From Conexibacter sp. (GTDB lineage: Bacteria; Actinomycetota; Thermoleophilia; Solirubrobacterales; Solirubrobacteraceae), in contig JAOPZA010000167.1 of assembly GCA_025964325.1 (NCBI GenBank), positions 1 to 64,000 of the forward strand: a DNA stretch of 64,000 nucleotides, given 5' to 3'. The position numbers and the translations under genes were made by a program. Shown in pieces: positions 27,335 through 36,764 of the stretch; the stretch's first letter is position 1; each line of letters begins with the position of its first letter. The notes beneath the pieces are model-generated. The model worked only from the letters and a program-made list of their open reading frames with translations. It was not told the DNA's origin and did no database searches.

Positions 27335-28644
27335 CAGTTGCCGACTCCGGCGATCTCGACCTCGGACGGCTCCGGCGGGGCGCCGAGGCCGGCGCGGAAG
27401 CGGGCCTCCTCGATGTGCTGCTCGAACTCGCCGCGGAATCTGGCGACCATCGAGCCAAGCGGCATCGCCATCGCGTCGCCGAGGACGCAGAGGCAGTTGC
27501 CCATGATCTGCTGCTGGACCGAGGCGATGATGTCGAGGTCCATCGGCGTCGCCTCGCCCGTCTCGAGGCGCTCGAGCATCTTGACGGTCCAGTTCGTGCC
27601 CTCGCGGCACGGCGTGCACTTGCCGCACGACTCGTGCTTGTAGAACTTCGCCAGCTTCAGCGCGACGTCGATCACGGGGACCGAGTCGTCCACCACGATG
27701 ATCGCTCCGGAGCCGAGCATCGAGCCGGCCTGCGCGAGCGTGTTGAAGTCGTAGGCGAGGTCGAGGTCCTCCGGCAGCAGCACCGGCGAGGACGAGCCGC
27801 CCGGGAACCAGAATCTGATCTCGCGGCCGGGGAAGGGGCCGCCGGCGAGGTCGTAGATGATCTCGCGCGCGGGCGTTCCGAGCGTGATCTCGAAGTTGCC
27901 CGGGCTCTGGACGTTGCCGGAGACGGAGACGAGCTTCGTGCCGGTCGAGGACTCGGTGCCGATCTTGGCGTAGTTCTCGCCGCCCATCCGGATGATGTGC
28001 GGGACGGTCGCGAGCGTCTCGACGTTGTTGATCAGCGTCGGACCCTGGTAGAGGCCCTGGTTGGCGGGGAACGGCGGCTTCAGCCGCGGGTTGCCGCGCT
28101 TGCCCTCGAGCGAGTCGAGCAGGCCGGTCTCCTCGCCGCAGATGTAGGCGCCCGCGCCGCGGTGCAGCACGAGCGAGAGCGACAGCTCCGAGCCGAGGAT
28201 CCGCTCGCCCAGGTAGCCGGCCTCGCGCGCCTGCGCGATCGCGGCCTCGAGGATGTCGGCCTGCAGCTCGTACTCGCCGCGGATGTAGATGAAGGAGCGG
28301 TTCGCGTCGGCCGCGTAGGCGGCGATCACCATGCCTTCGATCAGCATGTGCGGGCTCTTCTGCATCAGCTCGCGGTCCTTGAACGTGCCCGGCTCGGACT
28401 CGTCCGCGTTGCACACGAGGTACTTGTCCATCGTGCCCTTTGGCAGGAAGGACGCCTTTCTGCCCATCGCGAAGCCGGCGCCGCCGCGACCGCGCAGGCC
28501 GGAGTCGAGCAGGTTCTGCAGGACCTCCTCGCGCGACATCTGCAGCGCGCGGCGCAGCGACGAGTAGCCGCCGCGGCGCTCGTAGACCTGGAGCGTGGCG
28601 AGGCCCGGCTCGTCGATGTCGTCGAACAGGATGTGCTGGCTCAT
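27334..28644 (-). CDS. nuoF: NADH-quinone oxidoreductase subunit F
   Basis: LRGRGGAGFAMGRKASF, RGAGAYICGEETGLLDSLEGKRGNPRLKPPFPA, ESCGKCTPCREGTNW. Confidence 0.95.
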   Translation of the reverse strand: MSQHILFDDIDEPGLATLQVYERRGGYSSLRRALQMSREEVLQNLLDSGLRGRGGAGFAMGRKASFLPKGTMDKYLVCNADESEPGTFKDRELMQKSPHMLIEGMVIAAYAADANRSFIYIRGEYELQADILEAAIAQAREAGYLGERILGSELSLSLVLHRGAGAYICGEETGLLDSLEGKRGNPRLKPPFPANQGLYQGPTLINNVETLATVPHIIRMGGENYAKIGTESSTGTKLVSVSGNVQSPGNFEITLGTPAREIIYDLAGGPFPGREIRFWFPGGSSSPVLLPEDLDLAYDFNTLAQAGSMLGSGAIIVVDDSVPVIDVALKLAKFYKHESCGKCTPCREGTNWTVKMLERLETGEATPMDLDIIASVQQQIMGNCLCVLGDAMAMPLGSMVARFRGEFEQHIEEARFRAGLGAPPEPSEVEIAGVGN

Positions 28645-29288
28645 GCGCGTGCGTCCTCGTCGCGGGTGGCGGAGCGACGCGCTCCGGGATCGACGCTCCT
28701 GCGCCTGCGGATGTTCTTCTCCTCCAGCACCGGGCGACCGGCGCGCAGGTCCTCCACGATCCGCTCGGCGTCGGCCAGCTCGAGCGGGCCGACGTACTCG
28801 CCGTCGATCGAGGCCATCGGCGCGATGTCGCAGGCGCCGAGGCACTCGAACGAGCGGATGTTGAAGTCGGGGTCGCCGGCGGCGGCGTCGACGATCGCGT
28901 CGTGCACGGCGTCGGCGCCGCGCAGCGAGCACGAGATGTTCGTGCAGACGAAGATCCGATGACGGCCGACCGGCTCCATGTAGAACATGTCGTAGAAGGT
29001 GGCGACCGCGGTCAGGTAGCCGGGCGTCAGCCGCATCACGCAGGCGACCTGCTCGAGCGCCTCGGGCGAGCACCAGCCGTGCAGCTTCTGCGCCGCGTGC
29101 AGCGCCGGGATCGCGGCCGAGCGGAAGTCGGGGTACTTCGCCATCGCCGCCTCGATCTCCGAGCGCAGCTCCGGCGGGACCGGCGTCGTCGCCGGATCCG
29201 GGACGCCGGCGGGCGCCTTCGTGAGGTCGACGGCGTCGTCCCAGCCAGGGATGCGGGAGCCGTGGCCGAAGCGGGCGACGTCACTCAT
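28641..29288 (-). CDS. nuoE: NADH-quinone oxidoreductase subunit E
   Basis: Thioredoxin-like 2Fe-2S motifs CTNISCSLRGAD and CLGACDIAPM. Confidence 0.93.
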   Translation of the reverse strand: MSDVARFGHGSRIPGWDDAVDLTKAPAGVPDPATTPVPPELRSEIEAAMAKYPDFRSAAIPALHAAQKLHGWCSPEALEQVACVMRLTPGYLTAVATFYDMFYMEPVGRHRIFVCTNISCSLRGADAVHDAIVDAAAGDPDFNIRSFECLGACDIAPMASIDGEYVGPLELADAERIVEDLRAGRPVLEEKNIRRRRSVDPGARRSATRDEDARA

Positions 29289-29305
29289 GGGTCGACCTCC
29301 GCGTC

Positions 29306-29369
29306 GGAAGAACGAGCCCCTGGGCGAGTTCTTCCAACGGAACCGCGAGGCCCCTGGCCGAGCTGTTCC
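29306..29369 (-). repeat. Two tandem related hairpins in the nuoD-nuoE gap
   Basis: GGAAGAAC (29306-29313)/GTTCTTCC (29328-29335) and GGAAC (29339-29343)/GTTCC (29365-29369) with internal GGCC/GGCC; loops share CCCCTGG.CGAG.T.TTCC. Confidence 0.75.
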
Positions 29370-29373
29370 GCAT

Positions 29374-30648
29374 CTAGCGGTCCACCCCTCCGAGGATCGG
29401 GTCGATCATCGCGAGCGTCGCGACGAGGTCGGCGATGTACGAGCCGCGCGTCGCGGGCGCCGTCATCTGCAGGTTGTGGAACGAGGGGTCGCGCATGTGC
29501 ACGCGCGCCGGCTTCGAGGAGCCGTCGGAGCGCACGAAGCAGCCGAGCTCTCCGCGCGGCGACTCGATCGGGTAGTAGATCTCGCCCGGCGGGACGCGGA
29601 AGCCCTCGGTCACGAGCTTGAAGTGGTGGATCAGCGCCTCCATCGAGGTCGCCAGCTCGTGGCGCGGCGGCAGCGCGACCTTGCGGTCCTCGGTGATGAA
29701 CGGCCCCTCGGGCAGCCCGTCGAGCGCCTGGTCGATGATGTCGCACGACTCGTAGATCTCGGCGTGGCGCACGCGGTAGCGGTCGTAGTTGTCGCCCGTC
29801 GCGCCGACCGGGATTCTGAAGGCGAAGTGGTCGTAGGACGAGTACGGCGCGGCCTTGCGCAGGTCCCACGGGTTCCCGGCGGCGCGCAGCAGCGGGCCGG
29901 TGACGCCGAGGTCGAGCAGCGTGTCGGCGTCGAGCACGCCGGTGTGGCGCAGGCGCTGGAGCACGATCTCGTTCTTGTCGAGCAGCGCCGCGTACTGGTC
30001 GGCGCGCGTGCGCATCGTCTTCGTGAATCTGCGGACCCGCTCGACCCACCCTCTCGGCACGTCCTCGATGACGCCGCCGACCTGGAAGTAGCGCGTGTGG
30101 ATGCGCTGGCCGGACGACATCTCGAAGAGGTCGAGGATCGTCTCGCGCTCGCGGAAGCAGTACCACCAGACCGAGATCGCGCCGAGGTCGATCGCGCTCG
30201 TGCCGAGCCAGATCAGGTGCGAGACGATGCGGTTCAGCTCGAGGTGGATCACGCGCAGGTACTGGGCGCGCGCCGGCACCTCGATGTCGAGCAGCTTCTC
30301 GACCGCGCCGCAGTAGGCCATCGCGTTGAAGTAGTAGGAGACGTAGTCCATCCGCTCGATGACGGGGATGACCTTCCAGTACGCCTTCTGCTCGGCCGTC
30401 TTCTCGATTCCGGTGTGGACGTAGCCGATGATCGGCTTGACGTCGCGCACGACCTCGGCCTCGAGCGTCAGGATCAGGCGCAGCACCCCGTGCGTCGAGG
30501 GGTGGTGGGGGCCCATGTTGATCGTCAGCAGCTCGGTGTCGGGCGCGTCCGTCGCCGGGCTCGAGGAGAGCGTGATCGACTCCTCCTGCTTGCGGTAGTC
30601 GCTGATCGCCGCGCTCGCCCCGGCGGGGGTCTCGGTCGTGTCGGTCAC
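29374..30648 (-). CDS. nuoD: NADH-quinone oxidoreductase subunit D
   Basis: LLTINMGPHHPSTHGVLRLILTLEAEVV, IGYVHTGIEKTAE, MDYVSYYFNAMAYCGAVE. GTG start overlapping nuoC stop. Confidence 0.94.
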   Translation of the reverse strand: MTDTTETPAGASAAISDYRKQEESITLSSSPATDAPDTELLTINMGPHHPSTHGVLRLILTLEAEVVRDVKPIIGYVHTGIEKTAEQKAYWKVIPVIERMDYVSYYFNAMAYCGAVEKLLDIEVPARAQYLRVIHLELNRIVSHLIWLGTSAIDLGAISVWWYCFRERETILDLFEMSSGQRIHTRYFQVGGVIEDVPRGWVERVRRFTKTMRTRADQYAALLDKNEIVLQRLRHTGVLDADTLLDLGVTGPLLRAAGNPWDLRKAAPYSSYDHFAFRIPVGATGDNYDRYRVRHAEIYESCDIIDQALDGLPEGPFITEDRKVALPPRHELATSMEALIHHFKLVTEGFRVPPGEIYYPIESPRGELGCFVRSDGSSKPARVHMRDPSFHNLQMTAPATRGSYIADLVATLAMIDPILGGVDR

Positions 30649-31154
30649 TCGTACCACCGCGGCGATCTGTCCTCGTTGTAGGTGAAGAGGACGGGCTCGC
30701 CGCCGACCGGGAAGTCGCGCCGCTGCGGATAGCCCTCGTAGTCCTCGGGCATCAGGATGCGGCGCAGGTCGGGGTGGCCGTCGAAGATCACGCCGAACAT
30801 GTCGTAGACCTCGCGCTCGGGATGGTTCGCACCCGACCACAGGTCGACGACGCTGGAGACGTGCGGGTCGGCGAGCGGCACGCGGATCTTCACGCCGATG
30901 CGGTCGACGCGGTCCATGTCGAGCAGCTGGTAGTGGACGCCGAGGCGCGGCTCGTCCGGGTAGTAGTCGACGCCGTGCAGGCTGGCGAGGAAGCGGTAGC
31001 CGCGCTCGCGCAGCGCGACGAGCGTCTCGTGCAGCTTCGCGGGATCGGCGATCAGCGTCGCCTCGTCACGGAAGTAGAGGGTGTCGAGGACGCTGTCCCC
31101 CACCTTGTCGCGGAGGTCCTGAGCGATCAGCTCGAGACCGGTCGCGTCAGGCAC
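30645..31154 (-). CDS. nuoC: NADH-quinone oxidoreductase subunit C
   Basis: [45 protein letters not shown]. Confidence 0.94.
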   Translation of the reverse strand: MPDATGLELIAQDLRDKVGDSVLDTLYFRDEATLIADPAKLHETLVALRERGYRFLASLHGVDYYPDEPRLGVHYQLLDMDRVDRIGVKIRVPLADPHVSSVVDLWSGANHPEREVYDMFGVIFDGHPDLRRILMPEDYEGYPQRRDFPVGGEPVLFTYNEDRSPRWYE

Positions 31155-31860
31155 CCTGGGTCTCCCCGCTCTGGAAGACGTTGATCGCGTTGACCCCTGG
31201 CAGGTCGGCGTCGCCGACGACCTCCTCGGTGCCGACCGCGTCGTAGCGCTCGCGCCAGCCGTCGGGCGCGTCGCCCTGGATTCTCGAGCGCAGCTTGAGG
31301 ACGCCGTGCATGAGCGCCTCGGGGCGCGGCGGACAGCCCGGCACGTGCACGTCGATCGGCATGAACTTGTCGGCGGGGACGATCGCGTAGTTGTTGAAGA
31401 CGCCCATCGAGGAGCAGCAGGCGCCCATCGCGATCGCCCAGCGGGGCTCGAGCATCTGGTCGTAGATGCGACGGATGACCGGCGCCATCTTGATCGAGAC
31501 GCGGCCGGAGAGGATCAGCAGGTCCGCCTGCCGCGGCGAGGCGCGGAACGCCTCCGAGCCGAAGCGCGCGCTGTCGAGGCGGGCGGCCGGCAGCGACATC
31601 ATCTCGATCGCGCAGCAGGCGAGGCCGAAGGTGGCCGGGAACATCGAGTTCCCGCGCGCCCACGCGAGCGCCTTGTCGAGCGTCGTCGTGAGCACGCGCT
31701 CCTCCACGTACGCCTGCAGCTCGTCGTCGGGGATGTCCCCGCGGAGCATGTCGCGCGCACGCAGCTGACGGACCCGGAAGCCGAGGTCGTCGCCGCCGCC
31801 TGCGGCGGCGGTCGGGACGGCTGCGCCGTCCCCGTGAAGCTTGTCTCGTGTCACTTCCAT
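31147..31860 (-). CDS. nuoB: NADH-quinone oxidoreductase subunit B
   Basis: [64 protein letters not shown]. Confidence 0.95.
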   Translation of the reverse strand: MEVTRDKLHGDGAAVPTAAAGGGDDLGFRVRQLRARDMLRGDIPDDELQAYVEERVLTTTLDKALAWARGNSMFPATFGLACCAIEMMSLPAARLDSARFGSEAFRASPRQADLLILSGRVSIKMAPVIRRIYDQMLEPRWAIAMGACCSSMGVFNNYAIVPADKFMPIDVHVPGCPPRPEALMHGVLKLRSRIQGDAPDGWRERYDAVGTEEVVGDADLPGVNAINVFQSGETQGA

Positions 31861-32216
31861 TCGAGCGCCCCCCGGCGCCAGACATAGACGAAGGCCACCG
31901 CCAGCAGCACGATGAAGACGATCGTCTCCCCCAGTGCGAACGTCCCGAACGCCTTCAACTCCACGGCGATCGGGTAGAGGAAGATGACTTCGATGTCGAA
32001 GAGGATGAACAGCATCGCGACCAGGTAGAAGCTGATCCCGAAGCGGAAGTTCTTCTGTACCTCCGAGGGCAGGCCGCACTCGTAGGGCGAGAGTTGGGAC
32101 TGTCTCGAAGTGCTTCGACGCTTCGGACCGAGGAGGTTCGGAGCGACGCCGAAGAGGGCGCCGACGAGGGCGCCTATCACCACGAAGACGAGTGCTGGTC
32201 CGTAGGACGTGAGCAC
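31851..32216 (-). CDS. nuoA: NADH-quinone oxidoreductase subunit A
   Basis: [43 protein letters not shown] 32216 preferred over ORF start 32258. Confidence 0.92.
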   Translation of the reverse strand: MLTSYGPALVFVVIGALVGALFGVAPNLLGPKRRSTSRQSQLSPYECGLPSEVQKNFRFGISFYLVAMLFILFDIEVIFLYPIAVELKAFGTFALGETIVFIVLLAVAFVYVWRRGALEWK

Positions 32217-32225
32217 GACAGCCGG

Positions 32226-32231
32226 GTTATA
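32226..32231 (-). promoter_or_regulatory. Probable -10 element of the nuo operon
   Basis: TATAAC on the minus strand ending 9 nt before the nuoA GTG, implying a near-leaderless mRNA. Confidence 0.45.
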
Positions 32232-32251
32232 GCACCGAAGATGGCAAGCTT

Positions 32252-32266
32252 GTAACACGCTGTTAC
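32252..32266. promoter_or_regulatory. Candidate repressor operator upstream of nuoA
   Basis: GTAACA-cgc-TGTTAC perfect palindrome overlapping the expected -35 region of nuoA. Confidence 0.55.
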
Positions 32267-32309
32267 TTAGTGCTTAAAGCCTCAACTACATCGTGCTGAA
32301 AGGCGCAAT

Positions 32310-32762
32310 ATGCCCACTGTCCACCTCGTCGTCGGGTCGCTGCTCGTCGCCCTCAACCTCGCAGCCGGAATCTGGGGCGCCTGGCGTTGGTATCGCGTCG
32401 AGCCGAGCCCCGCGTTCTGGACCCTGCTGCGCGCCGGCCAGGTGGCGATCGTCGTGCAGGTGCTGCTCGGGGCGCTGCTGCTCGTGCTCGGGCACAAGCC
32501 GAAGGGCGACCTCCACATCCTCTACGGCGTGCTGCCGCTGGCCGTCTCCTTCATCGCCGAGCAGCTGCGGATCACCTCGGCCGACGCGATCCTCGCCGCC
32601 CGCGGCCACAGATCGGCGCAGGATGTCGGGAGGCTGCCGGAGCAGGAGCAACGCGTCGTCGTGCTGTCGATCGTGCGCCGCGAGATGGGCGTGATGGCCC
32701 TCTCGTGCTTCGTCGTCGTCGCGCTGGCCGTGCGTGCCGCGACGACGAGCGGCGGCCTGTAG
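32310..32762 (+). CDS. Conserved membrane protein (about 4 TM helices)
   Basis: 150 aa hydrophobic ORF divergent from nuoA. Confidence 0.7.
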   Translation: MPTVHLVVGSLLVALNLAAGIWGAWRWYRVEPSPAFWTLLRAGQVAIVVQVLLGALLLVLGHKPKGDLHILYGVLPLAVSFIAEQLRITSADAILAARGHRSAQDVGRLPEQEQRVVVLSIVRREMGVMALSCFVVVALAVRAATTSGGL

Positions 32763-32893
32763 GAGCGCTGGGAGGAGAGGGCCCCGGCGCCGGCGCTCTC
32801 ATGGTTGCCGCCGTAGAGGACGATCGAGGTGAAGATCGTCTCGGCCGGCGCCGGGGGTGGACAGATGTTCGCCGCCGGCGGGCCGGTTCCTTC

Positions 32894-33274
32894 TCACCGA
32901 GCGTTCAGCGTGCCGCGCTGACCGAGCGTGTCGTGGCGGTCGAGCGGATCGCTCGTGAGGTAGTCGCCGGGCGCCAACGTGACGACGACGCGCGTGCGCT
33001 GACCTGGCGGCAGCGGCGGGCTCGCCGCCACCACGCGCGAGCCGCGGGCCGCCGTCAGCTGCAGGCGGTGCGCGATCGTCCCGGCGTTGTGCACGTCGAG
33101 GACGATCCGGCCGGCGCGGATTTCCACGTCCTGCGGCGAGATCCGGTACTCCGAGAGCGTCACGGGCAGGGTCGTTCCGGTGCGAGCGACGGCGGCGGGC
33201 TTCCCGCACGCGCAGCACGCGAGCGCGACCGCGGCGCCCGCCGCCGCGAGCAGGGGCGAGGAGAGGGAGAGCAT
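32894..33274 (-). CDS. Cupredoxin-like lipoprotein
   Basis: Signal/lipobox LACCACG; ISPQDVEIRAGRIVLDVHNAGTIAHRLQLT...VVTLAPGDYLTSDPLDRHDTLGQRGTL. Confidence 0.65.
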   Translation of the reverse strand: MLSLSSPLLAAAGAAVALACCACGKPAAVARTGTTLPVTLSEYRISPQDVEIRAGRIVLDVHNAGTIAHRLQLTAARGSRVVAASPPLPPGQRTRVVVTLAPGDYLTSDPLDRHDTLGQRGTLNAR

Positions 33275-33308
33275 CGCGGCGGGATTCTTTCGTATAGTCC
33301 CGGACCGC

Positions 33309-33815
33309 ATGACGCGCCTGACGAAGTCGATCATCCTCGCGGCCGCCGCTCTCGTGCTCGCCTTCGCCCTGACGGCGTGCGGCGAGGAGAAGCTGCAGGT
33401 CGCCCAGAGCAATCCGGCGCACCGCGGCGCCGAGCTCTTCAAGCAGCGCTGCGCCGGCTGCCACACGCTGAGCACCGCCGGCACGCGCGGCTCCGCCACG
33501 AACATCCGCACCCGCGAGCGCACCGACGGCCCGAACTTCACGGTTCGCGCCGAATGCGTCGAGCGCGTGCTCTACGCGCTCGAGAACGGCGGCTTCTCCG
33601 GCGCGATCATGCCGCAGAACATCGTCGTCGGCCCCGATGCCCAGGCGGTCGCGGACTTCGTCGCGAAGTACGCCGGCAGAGGTCGCCCGACGCGGCCACC
33701 GGGCGACGGCAACGCTGCCAACGGCTACCACTGCACGTCGTCGAGCAGCTCCGGCAACAACGGCACCGGCGCCGGCGCGACCACGGGCGCCGCCGGCGCC
33801 ACCAACGGCGGCTAG
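33309..33815 (+). CDS. Cytochrome c lipoprotein (class I-like)
   Basis: Lipobox LTACG; heme motif CAGCH; distal IMPQNIV. Confidence 0.82.
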   Translation: MTRLTKSIILAAAALVLAFALTACGEEKLQVAQSNPAHRGAELFKQRCAGCHTLSTAGTRGSATNIRTRERTDGPNFTVRAECVERVLYALENGGFSGAIMPQNIVVGPDAQAVADFVAKYAGRGRPTRPPGDGNAANGYHCTSSSSSGNNGTGAGATTGAAGATNGG

Positions 33816-33837
33816 CAGCGGCCGGGCCGCTTGCGCC

Positions 33838-35076
33838 GTGCTCGACCTCAGACTGATCCGCAGTGATCCCGACGGCGTGCGCGTCGCGCTCGCCCGTCGT
33901 GGCGACGTCGACGCCGACGCGGTCACCCGCGTCCTCACGCACGACGAGCGCTGGCGCGAGCTGACCGGCCAGCTCGAGGAGCTGCAGGCGGAGCAGAACG
34001 CGATGAGCCGCGGCCGGCGCGGCGCGCCGACGCCGGAGGAGCACGCGAAGATGAGCGCGCTGGCGGAGCGCGGCCGTGCGCTGTCCGACGAGCAGACCGC
34101 CGTCAGACGGCTGCTCGACGAGACGCTCGCGGCGCTGCCGAACATCCCGCTCCCGGACGCGGCGCAGCAGGACACGGTCGTACGCGAGGTCGGCGACGCG
34201 ACCCGCCGCAGGCGCGGCAAGGACCACCTCGAGCTGGCCGGCGACCGGATCGACATGGAGCGCGGCGCGCGCCTCTCCGGCTCCCGTTTCGCCTACCTCA
34301 GAGGCGACCTCGTGATGCTCGAGCTGGCGCTCGTCCGCTACGCGCTGGAGAAGGTGCGCGGCGAGGGCTTCGAGCCCGTCATCCCGCCGGTGCTGGTGCG
34401 CGAGCAGGCGCTCTACGGGACCGGCTTCCTGCCCGACACCGAGCAGCAGATCTACCACCTGCCGGAGGACGACCTGTACCTCGCCGGCACCTCCGAGGTC
34501 GCGCTCGCCTCGATGCACGCCGGCGAGATCCTCGAGCAGCTGCCGCTGCGCTACGCCGGCTTCTCCCCCTGCTTCCGCCGCGAGGCGGGCTCCGCCGGTC
34601 GCGACACGCGCGGGATCTTCCGCGTGCACCAGTTCGACAAGGTCGAGATGTTCGCCTACGTCGCGCCCGAGCAGTCGGCCGACGAGCACGAGCGGATCCT
34701 CGCGATCGAGGAGTCGATCCTGCAGGAGCTGGAGATCCCCTACCGGGTCGTCAACATCGCCGTCGACGACCTCGGCGCCTCCGCCGCGAAGAAGTACGAC
34801 TGCGAGGCGTGGCTGCCGGGGCAGGGCGGCTACCGCGAGCTGACCTCGTGCTCGAACACGACCGACTTCCAGGCCCGCCGCCTCGACGTGCGCTACCGCG
34901 CGGAGGGGCAGAAGCGCCCGGCGACCGTGCACACGCTCAACGGCACTGCGGTCGCGGTTGGGCGCACGCTGATCGCGCTGCTCGAGAACGGCCAGCAGGA
35001 CGACGGCTCGGTCGCGATCCCGCCGGCGCTCGTCGCCGCCGGCGCTCCGCTGCTGCTGCCGGCCGCGGCCGCGTAG
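33838..35076 (+). CDS. serS: Seryl-tRNA synthetase
   Basis: LDLRLIRSDPDGVR, TSEVALASMHAGEIL, FRREAGSAGRDTRGIFRVHQFDKVEMF, SCSNTTDFQARR, LNGTAVAVGRTLIALLEN. Confidence 0.95.
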   Translation: MLDLRLIRSDPDGVRVALARRGDVDADAVTRVLTHDERWRELTGQLEELQAEQNAMSRGRRGAPTPEEHAKMSALAERGRALSDEQTAVRRLLDETLAALPNIPLPDAAQQDTVVREVGDATRRRRGKDHLELAGDRIDMERGARLSGSRFAYLRGDLVMLELALVRYALEKVRGEGFEPVIPPVLVREQALYGTGFLPDTEQQIYHLPEDDLYLAGTSEVALASMHAGEILEQLPLRYAGFSPCFRREAGSAGRDTRGIFRVHQFDKVEMFAYVAPEQSADEHERILAIEESILQELEIPYRVVNIAVDDLGASAAKKYDCEAWLPGQGGYRELTSCSNTTDFQARRLDVRYRAEGQKRPATVHTLNGTAVAVGRTLIALLENGQQDDGSVAIPPALVAAGAPLLLPAAAA

Positions 35077-35120
35077 TCGCGCGCCCGCCGGGCGCTCTGA
35101 CGACCGCGACGGCCGGTACC

Positions 35121-36761
35121 ATGCGCCGCCCTGTGCAGTACCCACGAGAGACCTTCACCGACGCCGAGCGCGCGCGCCTCGCCCCCCACTTCAGCGATCT
35201 CGACGAGCCCGTCTTCGCGCTCACGAACCTGCCCGAGACGGTCAAGGGCGCGCTCTTCGCCCGCTACTCGCGCTACCCCGGCACGTTGCGCCGGCTCTTC
35301 CTCGACGAGTTCGCCGGCAGCCTCCCGGAGCTTCCCGCCGGCTGGCAGGACGCCGGCGAGGGCGACCGCGCGGCGCGCCTCTACGAGACGATCTTCCTCG
35401 GCTACGGCGACGACTCGGTCGCGCAGCTGGGCGGCGCCCACGTCGCCGTCGAATGGGCCTCGAACGTCCTGACGAAGGTGCTCCAGCGGCCGCGGCTCGG
35501 CGCCTACCTCGAGCAGTCGACGCGCTACATCGCCTACGACGCGCCGATGGGCTCCGACGACGGCCGCTACCGCTACTACCGCGACCCCGATCTCGGACCC
35601 GAGTACGAGGCCGCGATGGACGAGCTGTTCGCGACCTACTCGGCCGCGATCCCGGTGCTGACCGCGTGGGCGGCGGAGCAGTTCCCGCGCCGGGAGGGCG
35701 AGCCCGCGAGAGCGCACGCGCGGGCGCTCAAGGCGAAGGCGCTCGACCTGCTGCGCGGGCTGCTGCCAGCCGCCTCCCTCTCGCACATGGGGATCTTCGC
35801 GACCGGACAGACGTACGAGCAGCTGATCCTCCACCTGCTCGCGCACCCGCTCCCGGAGGCGCAGCGCACCGGCCAGGCGATCCTGACGGCCGTGCAGGCG
35901 ACGATCCCGAGCTTCGTCACGCGCGTCGAGCGTCCCGACCGCGGCGGCGCCTGGGTCGACTACCTGCGTTCGCGCTCCGCCGCCGGCCGCGCTTGGAGCG
36001 ACCGGCTCGGGCTCGACGCGACCGAGGGCGCGGCCGGTGCCTCGGTCACGCTGCTGCGCGTCGACGGCGACGAGGACGACCTGCTCGCCGCGCTGCTGTT
36101 CGAGGCGACCGGCGTCGGCGAGGAGCGCACGCGCGCGGCCGTCGCCGGCCTCGGCATCGACGAGCGCGCCGCGCTGCTGCGCGACCTCGTCGGCGAGCGC
36201 GAGAACCGCCGCCACCGACCCGGGCGCGGCTTCGAGGCGCTGCGCTACCGCTTCGAGATCGTCTCCGACTACGGCGCCTTCCGCGACCTCCAGCGCCACC
36301 GCATGCTGACGGTGCAGTGGCAGGCGCTCTCCCCCCAGCTCGGGGCCGAGGTGCCGGAGGAGGTCGAGCGCGCCGGCGCCGGCGACGCGTATCGGCGCGC
36401 CCTCGACGTCTCCGCGCGCGCCTACGAGCGGCTGGTCGAGCGCGGCCTTCACGACGCGGCCCCCTACGCGGTCGCGCTCGGCTACCGCATCCGCTACGTG
36501 CTCGACATGAACGCGCGCGCCGCCATGCAGCTGATCGAGCTGCGCTCCGGGCGCGAGGGCCATCCCGGCTACCGCGCCGTCGCGCACGAGCTGCACGCGC
36601 TGATCACCGCCGTGCACCCGGCCGTCGGCGCCGCGATGACGCACGTCGATCGCACGTCGGAGCCACGCCTGGAGCGGATCCTCTCCGAGATCAGGTCGTC
36701 CCGGCTGGCGCCGGGACAATCGCGGAATCGGCCGGGGGCCGATTCCACGGCCGAGGAGTAG
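35121..36761 (+). CDS. Two-domain FAD-dependent thymidylate synthase (ThyX)-like protein
   Basis: 546 aa; domain 1 has QRPRLGAYLEQSTRYIAYD, domain 2 has YGAFRDLQRHRMLTVQWQALSPQ and MNARAAMQLIELRSGREGHPGYR. Confidence 0.75.
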   Translation: MRRPVQYPRETFTDAERARLAPHFSDLDEPVFALTNLPETVKGALFARYSRYPGTLRRLFLDEFAGSLPELPAGWQDAGEGDRAARLYETIFLGYGDDSVAQLGGAHVAVEWASNVLTKVLQRPRLGAYLEQSTRYIAYDAPMGSDDGRYRYYRDPDLGPEYEAAMDELFATYSAAIPVLTAWAAEQFPRREGEPARAHARALKAKALDLLRGLLPAASLSHMGIFATGQTYEQLILHLLAHPLPEAQRTGQAILTAVQATIPSFVTRVERPDRGGAWVDYLRSRSAAGRAWSDRLGLDATEGAAGASVTLLRVDGDEDDLLAALLFEATGVGEERTRAAVAGLGIDERAALLRDLVGERENRRHRPGRGFEALRYRFEIVSDYGAFRDLQRHRMLTVQWQALSPQLGAEVPEEVERAGAGDAYRRALDVSARAYERLVERGLHDAAPYAVALGYRIRYVLDMNARAAMQLIELRSGREGHPGYRAVAHELHALITAVHPAVGAAMTHVDRTSEPRLERILSEIRSSRLAPGQSRNRPGADSTAEE

Positions 36762-36764
36762 GAC

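Noticed and set aside
23796-27458. 1220-aa minus ORF
   Set aside because: Real nuoH occupies 23796-24827; the upstream part is an off-frame reading of nuoG.
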